A DNA stretch of 64,000 nucleotides from Sphingomonas sp. FARSPH (GCF_003355005.1 NZ_CP029985.1:2223001-2287000), one strand, 5' to 3'. Numbered from the stretch's first letter, positions 24,841 through 33,817 are shown. Translations and numbers: made by a program. Notes: a model not told the origin generated them from the sequence alone.

Positions 24841-24863
24841 GGCGCCCCCGCTAGTGGGGCGCC
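24841..24863. other. Hairpin just upstream of tRNA-Ala
   Basis: The perfect arms GGCGCCCC (24841-24848) and GGGGCGCC (24856-24863) flank CGCTAGT. It could end the TIGR02300 transcript, although there is no U-tract. It could also overlap the tRNA promoter: TTGCCA at 24829-24834 and TAGTGG at 24852-24857 are 17 bases apart. Both readings are inference. Confidence 0.4.
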
Positions 24864-24875
24864 TCCCGGACGGAT

Positions 24876-24951
24876 GGGGCCGTAGCTCAGCTGGGAGAGC
24901 GTCGCAATGGCATTGCGAAGGTCAGGGGTTCGATCCCCCTCGGCTCCACCA
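24876..24951 (+). tRNA. tRNA-Ala (anticodon GGC)
   Basis: 76-nt tRNA with encoded CCA. Acceptor GGGGCCG / CGGCTCC (one G-U pair), D-arm AGCTCAGCTGGGAGAGC, anticodon stem TCGCA/TGCGA with loop ATGGCAT (anticodon GGC), T-arm with GGTTCGATCCCC. All arms fold canonically. Confidence 0.96.
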
Positions 24952-25038
24952 TTTCGTCCCTTGCCCTGACATCGCCGTTCTGCCGTGAAGCATGCCGCCA
25001 GCGCGTGTCGCGACGCGTCATCCGGCGCGATGCGTCGG

Positions 25039-25746
25039 TCAGCCTTCCAGCGCCACTTCGGTATCCTGCTGCGCCTGACGCAGCAGCGCGAGCGTCGCAT
25101 CGCGCGCGCCGGTGGGATCGGCATTGGCGATCGCTTCGAACAGGATGCGGTGCTGCGGCATCGGGTCGCGCGGCTGGCGGCTTTGCTTGTACTTGAAGAA
25201 CGTCGTCCAGCGGACGGCCGCGGTGATGCTGCCCGAAAGACCCGCGAGCAGTTCGTTGCCCGCCGCCTCTAGGATCGCGGCGTGGAACAACTGGTCCGCC
25301 GTCTGCCCTTCGCTCGTCGCCAGGCCGTGCTTGCCCATCGATTCCAGCGCATGGCCCATCCGCGACAGGTGACGCGCGTCGCGCCGCGCCGCCGCCAGTT
25401 CCGCCGCGGCGGGTTCGACGATCATGCGCAGTTCGAACAGGTTACGCACGAACTCGAGCGGCGGCGATCCTTCGAACATCCAGGCGAGCAGATCGGGGTC
25501 GAGCATCGCCCAGCGATTGCGGTCGCGCACGCGCGTTCCCGCCTTGGGCCGGCTTTCCACCAGTCCCTTGGCCGCGAGCATGCGCAACGATTCGCGCACG
25601 ACGCTGCGCGAGACGCCGAATTGTTCGGCCAATTCCAGTTCGCCGGGCAACACCGATCCGGGCGCATGCGTGCCGGTCGCGATCGCGACGCCCAGGCGAT
25701 GCGCCAGCAGCGTGTGGGCGGGTTGCCGCCGGGGTGCCTCGTCCAT
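25039..25746 (-). CDS. GntR-family regulator, FadR subfamily (FCD domain)
   Basis: 235-residue repressor-type regulator. The N-terminal winged helix-turn-helix has LAEQFGVSRSVVRESLRMLA (about 40-59). The C-terminal all-helical FCD ligand domain includes FELRMIVEPAAAELAAAR and DQLFHAAILEAAGNELL, with the His/Asp positions that often bind a metal or acid ligand. It is divergent from the GH51 arabinofuranosidase. A FadR-type palindrome (25856-25868) lies between them, so the regulator probably controls that enzyme in response to a sugar acid or pentose metabolite (inference). Confidence 0.88.
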   Translation of the reverse strand: MDEAPRRQPAHTLLAHRLGVAIATGTHAPGSVLPGELELAEQFGVSRSVVRESLRMLAAKGLVESRPKAGTRVRDRNRWAMLDPDLLAWMFEGSPPLEFVRNLFELRMIVEPAAAELAAARRDARHLSRMGHALESMGKHGLATSEGQTADQLFHAAILEAAGNELLAGLSGSITAAVRWTTFFKYKQSRQPRDPMPQHRILFEAIANADPTGARDATLALLRQAQQDTEVALEG

Positions 25747-26050
25747 CGCCGCCCAATTCCTCTCAAATGCGGACCCTAAGCGGCGATCAACCTTCGCCGC
25801 AAGCGCTTCCTGCCGGATGTCTCAGCGTGGAATGGCGCGCTTGACTTGCGCGATACTTGTCTGACAAGAATGCCGCTCAAGAGGGAGGGGCATGCGCATC
25901 GCCATGGCGAGCCGAAGGCCGATAAACCGCGATCCGCATCGCACGCGTCGCTTCGGGCCGATCGCGTCGCGCGTCCGTTCCGCTGCCGCTCCTTCCCGTA
26001 TTCCCAGCCAATGGTGCGCGGCCGATGCCGGCACGACGGAGAACCGACCC
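25747..26050. other. Intergenic region between GntR regulator and GH51 gene
   Basis: 304 bases without a supported gene. An open frame continuous with the GH51 gene extends upstream to 25892, but the signal peptide begins at 26051, so this part is taken as leader. It holds the palindrome described separately and TTGACT (25841-25846), which could be a -35 element. Confidence 0.5.
25856..25868. promoter_or_regulatory. Candidate GntR/FadR-type operator
   Basis: Perfect palindrome CTTGTC-T-GACAAG, extendable to ATACTTGTC-T-GACAAGAAT with one mismatch. It fits the FadR-subfamily pattern TxGTC-N-GACxA. It lies between the divergent GntR-type regulator and the GH51 gene, about 110 bases from the regulator start and 180 from the enzyme start. 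Confidence 0.6.
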
Positions 26051-27610
26051 ATGCGTACCCTGCTGAGCGCGCTCGCGCTCGTCCTCGCTGCGCCCGCGCT
26101 CGCGCAACAGGGGTCCGCGCCGGCGGACGGCGCGCCCGACACGGTGGTCGTGCACGGCGACCGGCCGGCGCCCCGGTTCGACAAGCGCATCTTCGGCCAG
26201 TTCGCCGAGCATCTGGGCACCGGCATCTATGGCGGCATCTGGGTCGGCAAGGGCAGCAAGGTGCCCAACGTCGAGGGTTATCGCCGCGACGTGATCGACG
26301 CGCTGAAGGCGATCCGCGTGCCCGTCATCCGCTGGCCGGGCGGCTGTTTCGCCGACGAATATCACTGGCGCGAAGGGATAGGCCCGCAGGCGAAGCGCAA
26401 GGTGAAGATCAACACCAACTGGGGCGGCGTGACCGAGGACAACAGCTTCGGCACCACCGAGTTCATGAACTATTCCGAGCTGGTCGGCGCCGAACCCTAT
26501 GTGTCGGGCAACGTCGGTTCCGCGCCGCCGTACGAAATGGCGGAATGGGTCGAATATATGACCTCGCCGACCGGATCGAGCCTGGCCAAGGAGCGCGCCG
26601 CCAACGGCCGCAAGGCGCCGTGGAAGCTGACGATGTTCGGTCTGGGCAACGAATTGTGGGGCTGCGGCGGCAACATGAAGCCCGAATATGCCGCGGACGT
26701 CACGCGCCGCTATTCCACCTTCATCAAGATGCCCGAGGGGCAGCGCGTGATGAAGATCGCCAGCGGCGCCAATTCCGAGGATTACACCTGGACCGACGTG
26801 ATGATGCGCGATGCCAGCGGGCATTTCGACGGGATCGGCGTCCATTACTACACCATCCCCTACGACTGGGATCGCAAGGGGGCTGCGACGGGATTCGACG
26901 AGGACGGCTGGGCGCGGACGCTGGCCAAGACGGTGAAGATGGACGACATCGTCACGCGCCATGCCGCGATCATGGACAAATACGATCCGAAGAAGCGCGT
27001 CGCGCTGCTCGTCGACGAATGGGGAACGTGGTACGATGTCGAGCCTGGCACCAACCCGGGCTTCCTCTACCAGCAGAATTCGCTGCGCGACGCGCTCGTC
27101 ACCAGCCTGAACTTCGACATCTTCGCCAAGCACACGGACCGGCTGCGCGGCGCCAACATCGCGCAGATGGTCAACGTGCTGCAATCGATGCTGCTGACCG
27201 ACGGCAACCGCATGGTGAAGACGCCGACCTATTGGGTGTTCGACCTGTACAAGGACTATCAGGACGGCACCGTCCTGCCGGTCGACGTGCAGTCGCACTG
27301 GTACAACAAGAACGAGTGGACGCTGAAGGCGGTGAGCGCGAGCGCGGTGCGCGGCGCGGACGGCGTCGTGCATATGGGATTGACCAACGTCGATCCGAAC
27401 CGGCCGGCGACGATCACCGTCAAGCTGGACGGCGTGACGGGCAACGCCGTGTCAGGCCGCATCCTGACCGCGGCGGCGATGGACGCGCACAATACCTTCG
27501 ATGCGCCGGATACCGTGAAACCGGCCGCGTTCACCGGCGCGACGCTGTCGGCGGGGACGCTGTCCGTCACCTTGCCGCCCAAGTCGGTGGTGATGCTCGA
27601 CCTGCGCTGA
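26051..27610 (+). CDS. Alpha-L-arabinofuranosidase, GH51, exported
   Basis: 519-residue glycoside hydrolase that removes arabinofuranose side chains from plant polymers such as arabinan and arabinoxylan. A signal peptide (about 1-18, ending APALAQQ) predicts export. The (beta/alpha)8 domain has VPVIRWPGGCFADEYHWREG. The acid/base is E201 in GLGNELWG and the nucleophile E323 in LLVDEWGTWYD. A C-terminal beta domain ends in PPKSVVMLDLR. Family enzymes are often cytosolic, so the signal peptide is notable. It is probably controlled by the divergent GntR regulator. Confidence 0.92.
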   Translation: MRTLLSALALVLAAPALAQQGSAPADGAPDTVVVHGDRPAPRFDKRIFGQFAEHLGTGIYGGIWVGKGSKVPNVEGYRRDVIDALKAIRVPVIRWPGGCFADEYHWREGIGPQAKRKVKINTNWGGVTEDNSFGTTEFMNYSELVGAEPYVSGNVGSAPPYEMAEWVEYMTSPTGSSLAKERAANGRKAPWKLTMFGLGNELWGCGGNMKPEYAADVTRRYSTFIKMPEGQRVMKIASGANSEDYTWTDVMMRDASGHFDGIGVHYYTIPYDWDRKGAATGFDEDGWARTLAKTVKMDDIVTRHAAIMDKYDPKKRVALLVDEWGTWYDVEPGTNPGFLYQQNSLRDALVTSLNFDIFAKHTDRLRGANIAQMVNVLQSMLLTDGNRMVKTPTYWVFDLYKDYQDGTVLPVDVQSHWYNKNEWTLKAVSASAVRGADGVVHMGLTNVDPNRPATITVKLDGVTGNAVSGRILTAAAMDAHNTFDAPDTVKPAAFTGATLSAGTLSVTLPPKSVVMLDLR

Positions 27611-27624
27611 CGCCCGGGCAGAAT

Positions 27625-27652
27625 AAGGGGGGGCGTCAGCGCCGCCCCCCTT
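27625..27652. terminator. Bidirectional hairpin between GH51 and paoC
   Basis: AAGGGGGG (27625-27632) faces CCCCCCTT (27645-27652), with the inner stem GGCG-TCAG-CGCC and one bulged base. It lies between the convergent stops at 27610 and 27665. Confidence 0.6.
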
Positions 27653-27664
27653 GCCTTCCGGCCT

Positions 27665-29875
27665 TCACACCACCTGCGGCAGCTTCTCCAGATGCTTGTC
27701 GAGCGTGATCGGATAATCGCGCACGCGCACGCCGGTCGCATTGTAGATCGCATTGGCGATCGCCGCGCCGACGCCGCACAGGCCGAGCTCGCCGACGCCC
27801 TTCGCCTTCATCGGTGACGACATCGGATCCGCTTCGTCGAGGAAGACGACCTCCTGGTGCGGGATGTCGGCGTGGACGGGCACCTCGTAGCCGGCAAGGT
27901 CGTGGTTGACGAAAAAGCCGAATCTTTTGTCGACCGCCAGTTCCTCCATCAACGCCGCGCCGACCCCCATCGTCATCGCGCCGATCACCTGGCTGCGCGC
28001 GGTGGTCGGGTTGAGGATGCGCCCCGCCGCGCAGACCGCGAGCATGCGGCGCACGCGCACCTCGCCCGTCCAGGCATCGACGCCCACCTCGACGAAATGG
28101 CCGGCGAAGGTCGATTGCTGATATTGTTTGGCGAGGTCGCCATATTCCATCGCCTCTTCGGCGGAGAGACCGGCGTCGCCCGCTGCCTCGGCCAGGCTGA
28201 CGCTGCGGTTGCCCGAGCGGACCTTGCCGCCCTCGAACGTCACGTCGGCGGAATTGAAGCCGAGTTTCTGCGCGATGCTGTCGCGCAGCTTGGCGCAGGC
28301 GGCGTAGACGCCCGCGGTCGCGCTGTTGCCGCCCCACTGGCCGCCCGACCCGGACGACACGGGGAAGGACGAATCGCCCAGCAGCACGACGACCTTGTCG
28401 AGCGGCACGCCGAGCATTTCCGCCGCGGTCTGCGCGATAACGGTATAGCTGCCCGTACCGATGTCGGTCATGTCGGTCGCGACGGTGACGACACCCTTGC
28501 GATCGATGCCGACCCGCGCCGCGGACTTCATCACCAGATTGTTGCGAAAGCCCGAGGCGACGCCCATGCCGACCAGCCAGCGCCCGTCGCGCACTGCGCC
28601 CGGCGTGGCGCTTCGCCGCGACCAGCCGAACCGATCCGCGCCCTGCCGCAGGCAGCCGACGAGGTTGCGCTGCGAGAATTTGCGTTCCGGCTTGGCGGGA
28701 TCGACCTGCGTGTCGTTGACGATGCGGAACTGCACCGGGTCCATGCCCAGTTTCTCCGCCATTTCGTCCATCGCGATCTCGAGTGCCATCAGGCCCGGCG
28801 CCTCGCCCGGCGCGCGCATCGCATTGCCTTCGGGCAGATCGAGCACCGCGAGGCGCATCGACGTCAGCCGGTTGGCGCCGGCGTAGAGCAGCTTGGTCTG
28901 CGCCACCGCAGTCTCCGGGCCGCCGTCGGGCAGATCGCCGGATACGCTTTCATGCGCGATCGCGGTGATGCGGCCATCCTTCTCGCAGCCCAGGCGGATG
29001 CGCTGGATCGTCGCGGGCCGGTGCGTGGTGTTGTTGGCGATCAGCGGGCGCTGCAGCGCCACCTTGACCGGCCGCCCCGCCGCACGCGCGCCGAGCGCCG
29101 CCATGATCGCATCGGTGCGGACGAACAGCTTCCCGCCGAACCCGCCGCCGATATAGGGTGAGATCAGTCGCACCTTGTCCGCCGGGATGCCGAGCGTGCG
29201 CGCGACATCGCCCTTGCCCCAGTTGATCATCTGGTTCGACGTCCACAGCGTCAGCTCGTCGCCGTTCCACGCGGCGATCGAGGCGTGCGGTTCCATCATC
29301 GCATGGCTCTGGTCGGGCGTGGTGTAGCGTTGATCCAGCGTCACCGGCGCGGCGGCGAAGGCCTTGTCGAAATCGCCGACCCGGTCGACCGGCGGCGCCT
29401 TCGGCCCGCCGTCGCCCTTCAGCGGCGCGCTGTCCTTCTGCGCCGCAAGATCGAAGCGTCCCTTGTCGCGCGCATAATCGATGCGGACGAGCGCGGCGGC
29501 GGCGCGCGCCTGTTCGAACGTTTCCGCGACGACGACGGCGACGGCCTGGTGATAATGGTCGATCGCGGGACCGCCGAGCAGCTTGGCGGTATTCATCTTG
29601 CCCTTGCCGAGCGGGCCGGCCGTGTCGGCGGTAACGATCGCGAGAACGCCGGGCGCGGCCTTCGCCGCGGCAAGGTCCATCGACGCGATCCGCCCCTTGG
29701 CGATGCCGGCGCCGACGACATAGCCATAGGCCGCGTTGGGTGCGGCCGCATGCTGTTCGTAGGCGTAGGGCGCGGTTCCCGTCGTCTTGTACTTGCCGTC
29801 GATGCGATCGGTCGGCTTGCCGACCACCTGCATGCGGTCGATCGGGTTCGCGCCCGCGGGCGTGTCGAACTTCAT
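27665..29875 (-). CDS. paoC: Aldehyde oxidoreductase molybdenum-binding subunit (PaoC-like)
   Basis: 736-residue large subunit of a xanthine-oxidase-family molybdoenzyme. It has the N-terminal aldehyde oxidase fold (VGKPTDRIDGKYKTTGTAPY), cofactor-binding runs SPYIGGGFGGKLF and MRAPGEAPGLMALEIAMDE, and the C-terminal catalytic-Glu region KGVGELGLCGVGAAIANAIY. In E. coli PaoABC oxidises aromatic and other aldehydes in the periplasm using the MCD cofactor. The start overlaps the paoB stop (ATGA). moaD/moaE elsewhere in the window serve the same cofactor pathway. Confidence 0.92.
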   Translation of the reverse strand: MKFDTPAGANPIDRMQVVGKPTDRIDGKYKTTGTAPYAYEQHAAAPNAAYGYVVGAGIAKGRIASMDLAAAKAAPGVLAIVTADTAGPLGKGKMNTAKLLGGPAIDHYHQAVAVVVAETFEQARAAAALVRIDYARDKGRFDLAAQKDSAPLKGDGGPKAPPVDRVGDFDKAFAAAPVTLDQRYTTPDQSHAMMEPHASIAAWNGDELTLWTSNQMINWGKGDVARTLGIPADKVRLISPYIGGGFGGKLFVRTDAIMAALGARAAGRPVKVALQRPLIANNTTHRPATIQRIRLGCEKDGRITAIAHESVSGDLPDGGPETAVAQTKLLYAGANRLTSMRLAVLDLPEGNAMRAPGEAPGLMALEIAMDEMAEKLGMDPVQFRIVNDTQVDPAKPERKFSQRNLVGCLRQGADRFGWSRRSATPGAVRDGRWLVGMGVASGFRNNLVMKSAARVGIDRKGVVTVATDMTDIGTGSYTVIAQTAAEMLGVPLDKVVVLLGDSSFPVSSGSGGQWGGNSATAGVYAACAKLRDSIAQKLGFNSADVTFEGGKVRSGNRSVSLAEAAGDAGLSAEEAMEYGDLAKQYQQSTFAGHFVEVGVDAWTGEVRVRRMLAVCAAGRILNPTTARSQVIGAMTMGVGAALMEELAVDKRFGFFVNHDLAGYEVPVHADIPHQEVVFLDEADPMSSPMKAKGVGELGLCGVGAAIANAIYNATGVRVRDYPITLDKHLEKLPQVV

Positions 29876-30858
29876 GCGCCCTGCTCCTGCGTCACCGGTT
29901 GCTGTGTCGTGCCCGTGGCCTCATGGATCGCCGCGCTGAGCGTGCGCGCGACCAGCGGCACCTTGAAGGCATTGTCGCGCGTCGGGCGGGCATCGGCGAG
30001 CAGGCGGTCGGCCACCGCCTTCGCCCCCTGCGGCATCGCGGCTTCCGCCGCCTCGCTGCGCCACGGGCGCGGCGCGATGCCGCCGATCGCGGCGCGGCCG
30101 GTGCCGTCCTTCTGGATCACCGCCGCGACCGAGACGAGCGCATAGGCATAGGACGCGCGATCGCGCACCTTGCGGTAGACATGCGTGCCGCCCAGCGGGC
30201 GGGGCAGGGTGACGGCGGTGATGAGTTCGCCGGGCTTCAGGTTGGTATCGATGTGCGGCGCATCGCCGGGCAGACGGTGGAAATCGCCGATCGCGATCCG
30301 CCGCGTCGCACCCGCCCCGTCGATCGTCTCGATCGTCGCGTCGAGCACGCGCATCGCGACCGCCATGTCGCCGGGATAGGTGGCGATGCACGCATCGGAC
30401 GTGCCGATGATGCCCAGCTGCCGCGAATAGCCGCCGATCGCGGCGCAGCCCGACCCGGGCTTGCGCTTGTTGCATGCCTGGTTGGTGTCGTAGAAATACG
30501 GGCAGCGCGTGCGTTGCAGCAGGTTGCCCGCGGTCGTCGCCTTGTTGCGCAGCTGGCCGCTCGCGCCCGCGACGATCGCGCGGGTCAGTACGCCATAATC
30601 GCGGCGCACGCGCGCGTCGCTGGCCAACGACGTGTTGGTGACGAGCGCACCGATGCGAAGGCCGCCGTTGTCGGTCGGCTCGATCCGGTCGAGCTTCAGG
30701 TCCTGGACATCGACGAGATGCGCTGGCGTCTCGATCTCCAGCTTCATCAGGTCAAGCAGGTTGGTGCCGCCCGCGATGAACTTCGCGCCCGGCGTCGCGG
30801 CGACCGCGGCAGCAGCCTCTGCCGGGGTCTTGGCGCGGGTGTAAGTGAAGGGCCTCAT
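29872..30858 (-). CDS. paoB: Aldehyde oxidoreductase FAD-binding subunit (PaoB-like)
   Basis: 328-residue FAD subunit. The FAD site is visible in KFIAGGTNLLDLMKLEIETP and GASGQLRNKATTAGNLLQRT. Cysteines C119, C129, C138 and C157 (RCPYFYD, ACNKRKPGSGC and SDAC) match the extra [4Fe-4S] cluster insert that distinguishes PaoB from ordinary xanthine dehydrogenase subunits. A CO dehydrogenase flavoprotein C-terminal domain follows. The gene overlaps both neighbours by four bases in a paoA-paoB-paoC operon. Confidence 0.93.
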   Translation of the reverse strand: MRPFTYTRAKTPAEAAAAVAATPGAKFIAGGTNLLDLMKLEIETPAHLVDVQDLKLDRIEPTDNGGLRIGALVTNTSLASDARVRRDYGVLTRAIVAGASGQLRNKATTAGNLLQRTRCPYFYDTNQACNKRKPGSGCAAIGGYSRQLGIIGTSDACIATYPGDMAVAMRVLDATIETIDGAGATRRIAIGDFHRLPGDAPHIDTNLKPGELITAVTLPRPLGGTHVYRKVRDRASYAYALVSVAAVIQKDGTGRAAIGGIAPRPWRSEAAEAAMPQGAKAVADRLLADARPTRDNAFKVPLVARTLSAAIHEATGTTQQPVTQEQGA

Positions 30859-31487
30859 GCGCGTGCTCCCGCAACGTCGGCGATCGCCTCGGCGATGTTC
30901 GAATAGGCGCCACAGCGGCAGATGTTGCCGCTCATCCGTTCGCGCAATTCCATGTTACTTGGCCGCGGGGCGGCGGTGATGTCGCCCTGCACGTGGCTGG
31001 GCACGCCGGCCTTGATCTCGTCGAGCACCGCGACCGCGGAACAGATCTGGCCCGGCGTGCAATAGCCGCATTGATAACCGTCGTGGCGGATGAAGGCGGC
31101 CTGCATCGGGTGCAGTTTGTCGGGCGTGCCCAGCCCCTCGATCGTCGTGACCCGGTCGCCCTGGTGCTGCACCGCCAGGCTGAGGCAGCTGTTGATCCTC
31201 TTGCCCTCGACGATGACGGTGCACGCGCCGCATTGGCCGTGGTCGCAGCCCTTCTTGGTGCCGGTCAGGTGCAGATGCTCGCGCAAGGCGTCGAGCAACG
31301 TCGTGCGCGTATCGAGGTCCAGCGTCTGCTTGCGGCCGTTGACGGTCAGCGTCACCGGCATCGTCGCCGGTGGCGTGGCGACCGGGGCCTGCGCCTCGGC
31401 CTGCGACACGCCGGCCAGTGCGCAGGACGCCGCGCCGCCGACGATCACGCCGCGGCGCGACACCTGAGTCTCGTCCCCGAAGGACAT
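30855..31487 (-). CDS. paoA: Aldehyde oxidoreductase [2Fe-2S] subunit (PaoA-like), Tat-exported
   Basis: 210-residue small subunit. The N-terminus has a twin-arginine signal (SRRGVIVGGAAS), indicating export of the folded complex to the periplasm. The first [2Fe-2S] site is CDHGQCGACTV with a later Cys (INSCL). The second is CGYCTPGQIC with CRCG. Its stop overlaps the paoB ATG. First gene of the operon; a Crp/Fnr regulator lies upstream on the same strand with a 143-base gap. Confidence 0.94.
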   Translation of the reverse strand: MSFGDETQVSRRGVIVGGAASCALAGVSQAEAQAPVATPPATMPVTLTVNGRKQTLDLDTRTTLLDALREHLHLTGTKKGCDHGQCGACTVIVEGKRINSCLSLAVQHQGDRVTTIEGLGTPDKLHPMQAAFIRHDGYQCGYCTPGQICSAVAVLDEIKAGVPSHVQGDITAAPRPSNMELRERMSGNICRCGAYSNIAEAIADVAGARA

Positions 31488-31630
31488 AGTGCATGCTCCC
31501 TGTCCACCTGCGGACGCAGGCGCGATGATGGCGATGGATGTTGGCCCGGGAAAGCAGGACGCAACGCAACGTGGACAGTGAACGATCGGATCAGGGTGCG
31601 TGTTCCGTTGCGATCGAGAACTAATTTACG

Positions 31631-32431
31631 TCAGCCGCCCATCCGCCGATCGCCGATCGCGTCACCACGGCGCGCGGTGGCGATCAGCCGCGCATAGGCG
31701 CGTTCCGCCGGACCGTAGGTGTCGCCGGCGATGTCCATCAGCTTCGCGCGGTCGCGCACGACGACACGCCCGCGCAGGCCGCGCACCGCCTGTTCCGCCT
31801 CCAGTCGATGCAGCGCCTCGGTGATGCTCGACCGGCGCACGCCCAGCATCAGCCGGAATTCCTCATGCGTCAGGCAGATGTCCTCGCCGCTCACCCGGTC
31901 ATGATACAGCAGGATCCAGCGTGCCATCCGGCGCTCGACGGGGTGGACCAGCGACGACACGATCGTGCTCGCCATCTGGATGTTGATGACGCCGACGAAG
32001 CGCAGCGCCGCATCGCGCAGGCTGTCGCTCGCCGCGATGCAGGCAAGGAAGGCGTCGCGCGCGATCCGCAGCGCGGTGCCGCTTTCCGCACGCATCACCA
32101 CGTCGTGCGGCCAGTGCGTCTCGCCGAGCAGCAACGGCCAGCCGCTGAACCCTTCCAGCCCGATCAACCCCACCGCGAGCCGGCGGCCATCCGATTGCGA
32201 GTCGAGAAACGCCGCGACGGCGCCCTCCGGGAAATGCAGCGATTCGATCGGATCACCCGTCTGCGCCAGTTCGTCGCCGATCGCGAACGGCACCCGTTCC
32301 AGATGCGGCGCCAGCAGGGCGAAGTCGTCCGGGTCGAGGTTGGCGAGGAAGGAGTTGCGGATTCCATCGCCAGTTACGGCGACGGGAATGCGGAATTGGC
32401 CCTCGCGCGGATCGGTCATATCGGCTGTCAT
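31631..32431 (-). CDS. Crp/Fnr-family transcriptional regulator
   Basis: About 266 residues. An N-terminal cyclic-nucleotide-binding-like beta-barrel (about 35-150) precedes a C-terminal helix-turn-helix with EDICLTHEEFRLMLGVRRSS. The Fnr-type N-terminal cysteine cluster is missing, so it is not a canonical oxygen sensor. Sphingomonads have many such paralogues. The start could be ATG 32431 or ATG 32419. It lies upstream of paoABC and divergent from the catalase-family gene; either could be a target (inference). Confidence 0.82.
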   Translation of the reverse strand: MTADMTDPREGQFRIPVAVTGDGIRNSFLANLDPDDFALLAPHLERVPFAIGDELAQTGDPIESLHFPEGAVAAFLDSQSDGRRLAVGLIGLEGFSGWPLLLGETHWPHDVVMRAESGTALRIARDAFLACIAASDSLRDAALRFVGVINIQMASTIVSSLVHPVERRMARWILLYHDRVSGEDICLTHEEFRLMLGVRRSSITEALHRLEAEQAVRGLRGRVVVRDRAKLMDIAGDTYGPAERAYARLIATARRGDAIGDRRMGG

Positions 32432-32740
32432 CGAACGCTGCCTAGAATAGCCCCCATTGCCTGGTCCAGCCCGCGCATTTTCTGCACGGTTTCGTACAGA
32501 CAATCCGCCGGTCGCTGCAATGTTGGGACGATGCGGGCCGTTGGCAAGAATTTGCTAATGCGGTGCATTTCCGTCGGCAACGCTTCAATGGGCAGTGATG
32601 ATGACCTTCAGTGCTGCGGCGCAAGTTGATCGCCTCTGGCGAGCAGGTGTTGCGTATCAGCGATGGTCGACCGCGTCGCACCCGTTTACGCGTCCGGATC
32701 GTTGGGTCGGTTCGCTTTCCCAGCCAGGATGATCGTGTCC
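32432..32740. other. Intergenic region between Crp/Fnr regulator and catalase-family gene
   Basis: 309 bases of divergent promoter region with no supported gene. It is less GC-rich near 32555-32600. It contains one OxyR-like motif (32627-32645, listed separately). An open frame continuous with the catalase-family gene begins at 32663, but homology starts later. Confidence 0.5.
32627..32645. promoter_or_regulatory. Near match to the OxyR-type operator, upstream of catalase-family gene
   Basis: TGATCG-N7-CGAGCA differs by one base in the arms from the oxyR and katG palindromes, and its spacer CCTCTGG resembles the oxyR spacer CCTCGGT. It lies about 95 bases before the catalase-family start. 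It is compatible with OxyR control but could be chance. Confidence 0.4.
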
Positions 32741-33817
32741 ATGATGCAGCCACCCGTCCGTTACGCCCCGTCCGTCGAGGTCATCGATCCGGAGGAAGAG
32801 CAGACGCATCGCGCGCTCAACGACGCGTTCGACATGATCCTGGAGCGGACCGCAGAGGATTACGGCCACGCCGTCCGGTCGGTCCACGCCAAGTCGCACG
32901 GCATCCTCGAAGGCGAAATGACGATCGATGCGGACCTGCCGCCGCATCTGGCGCAGGGGCTGTTCGCGACGCCGGGCACGCACCGGGTGATGATCCGCCT
33001 GTCGACGAATGCGGGCGACATCCTGCCCGATGCGATCAGCCTGCCGCGCGGCCTCGCGATGAAGGTCTATGGTGTCGACGGCGAGCGGTTGCCGGGCGCG
33101 GAAGGGCGCACGCAGGATTTCGTGATGGTCAACGGCCCGGTCTTCCAGGCGAAGACGGCCGAAAAATTCCTTGGCAATCTCAAGCTGCTCGCCAGGACCA
33201 CCGATCGGATGGAGGGCGGCAAGAAGGTCGTCTCCGCGGTGCTCCGCGGCGTCCACAATGCGCTCGACGCGATCGGCACGCGCATTACCGCGGTCGACTC
33301 GCTGGGCGGCGCTCCCAATGTCGAGCCGCTCGGCGAGACCTTCCACAGCGCCACGCCGTTCCGCTACGGTGAGCATATCGCCAAATTCGCGCTGGTCCCC
33401 GTCGCGCCGGCCCAGGTCGCGCTGACCGGCAAGGTCATCGACATCGCCGGGCGCGAGGATGCGATCCGCGAAGAGGTGCGGGCGGAAATGCGCGATCCGG
33501 ATGCGGTCTGGGAATTTCGCGTGCAGCTGTGCCGCGATCTGGAAAAGCAGCCGGTCGAGGACCCGACCGTCGCGTGGAACGCGGCCGACGCGCCCTTCGT
33601 CCGCGTCGCCACGATCCGCGCGGGGCGGCAGGACAGCTGGGACCCGGCGCGAGTCGAGGAGGTCGACGAGCGCCTGCGCTTCAGCGTGTGGACCGGCCTG
33701 GCGGCGCACCGGCCGCTTGGCAACATCAACCGCGCGCGGCGCGCGGCCTATCGTCACTCCGCCGATTTCCGTGCCCGTTTTAACGGCTGCCCCTATCACG
33801 AACCGATGGAGGCGTGA
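32741..33817 (+). CDS. Catalase-family (SrpA/mini-catalase-like) heme protein
   Basis: About 358 residues, shorter than true catalases (about 480 or more). The distal histidine region is VRSVHAKSHGILEGEM. Catalase-core runs PRGLAMKVYGV and QDFVMVNGPVFQ follow. The proximal heme ligand region is NRARRAAYRHSADFRARFNG with the expected R-x-x-x-Y arrangement. The family has catalase or peroxygenase-like activity. The start is uncertain: AGGAT at 32726-32730 fits ATG 32741, but 32729 is also possible. It has an OxyR-like site upstream and converges with ohrR. Confidence 0.82.
   Translation: MMQPPVRYAPSVEVIDPEEEQTHRALNDAFDMILERTAEDYGHAVRSVHAKSHGILEGEMTIDADLPPHLAQGLFATPGTHRVMIRLSTNAGDILPDAISLPRGLAMKVYGVDGERLPGAEGRTQDFVMVNGPVFQAKTAEKFLGNLKLLARTTDRMEGGKKVVSAVLRGVHNALDAIGTRITAVDSLGGAPNVEPLGETFHSATPFRYGEHIAKFALVPVAPAQVALTGKVIDIAGREDAIREEVRAEMRDPDAVWEFRVQLCRDLEKQPVEDPTVAWNAADAPFVRVATIRAGRQDSWDPARVEEVDERLRFSVWTGLAAHRPLGNINRARRAAYRHSADFRARFNGCPYHEPMEA

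Noticed and set aside
24841..24863. Rho-independent terminator upstream of tRNA-Ala
   Set aside because: The stem is good but there is no U-tract, and it may overlap the tRNA promoter, so it is listed only as a hairpin.
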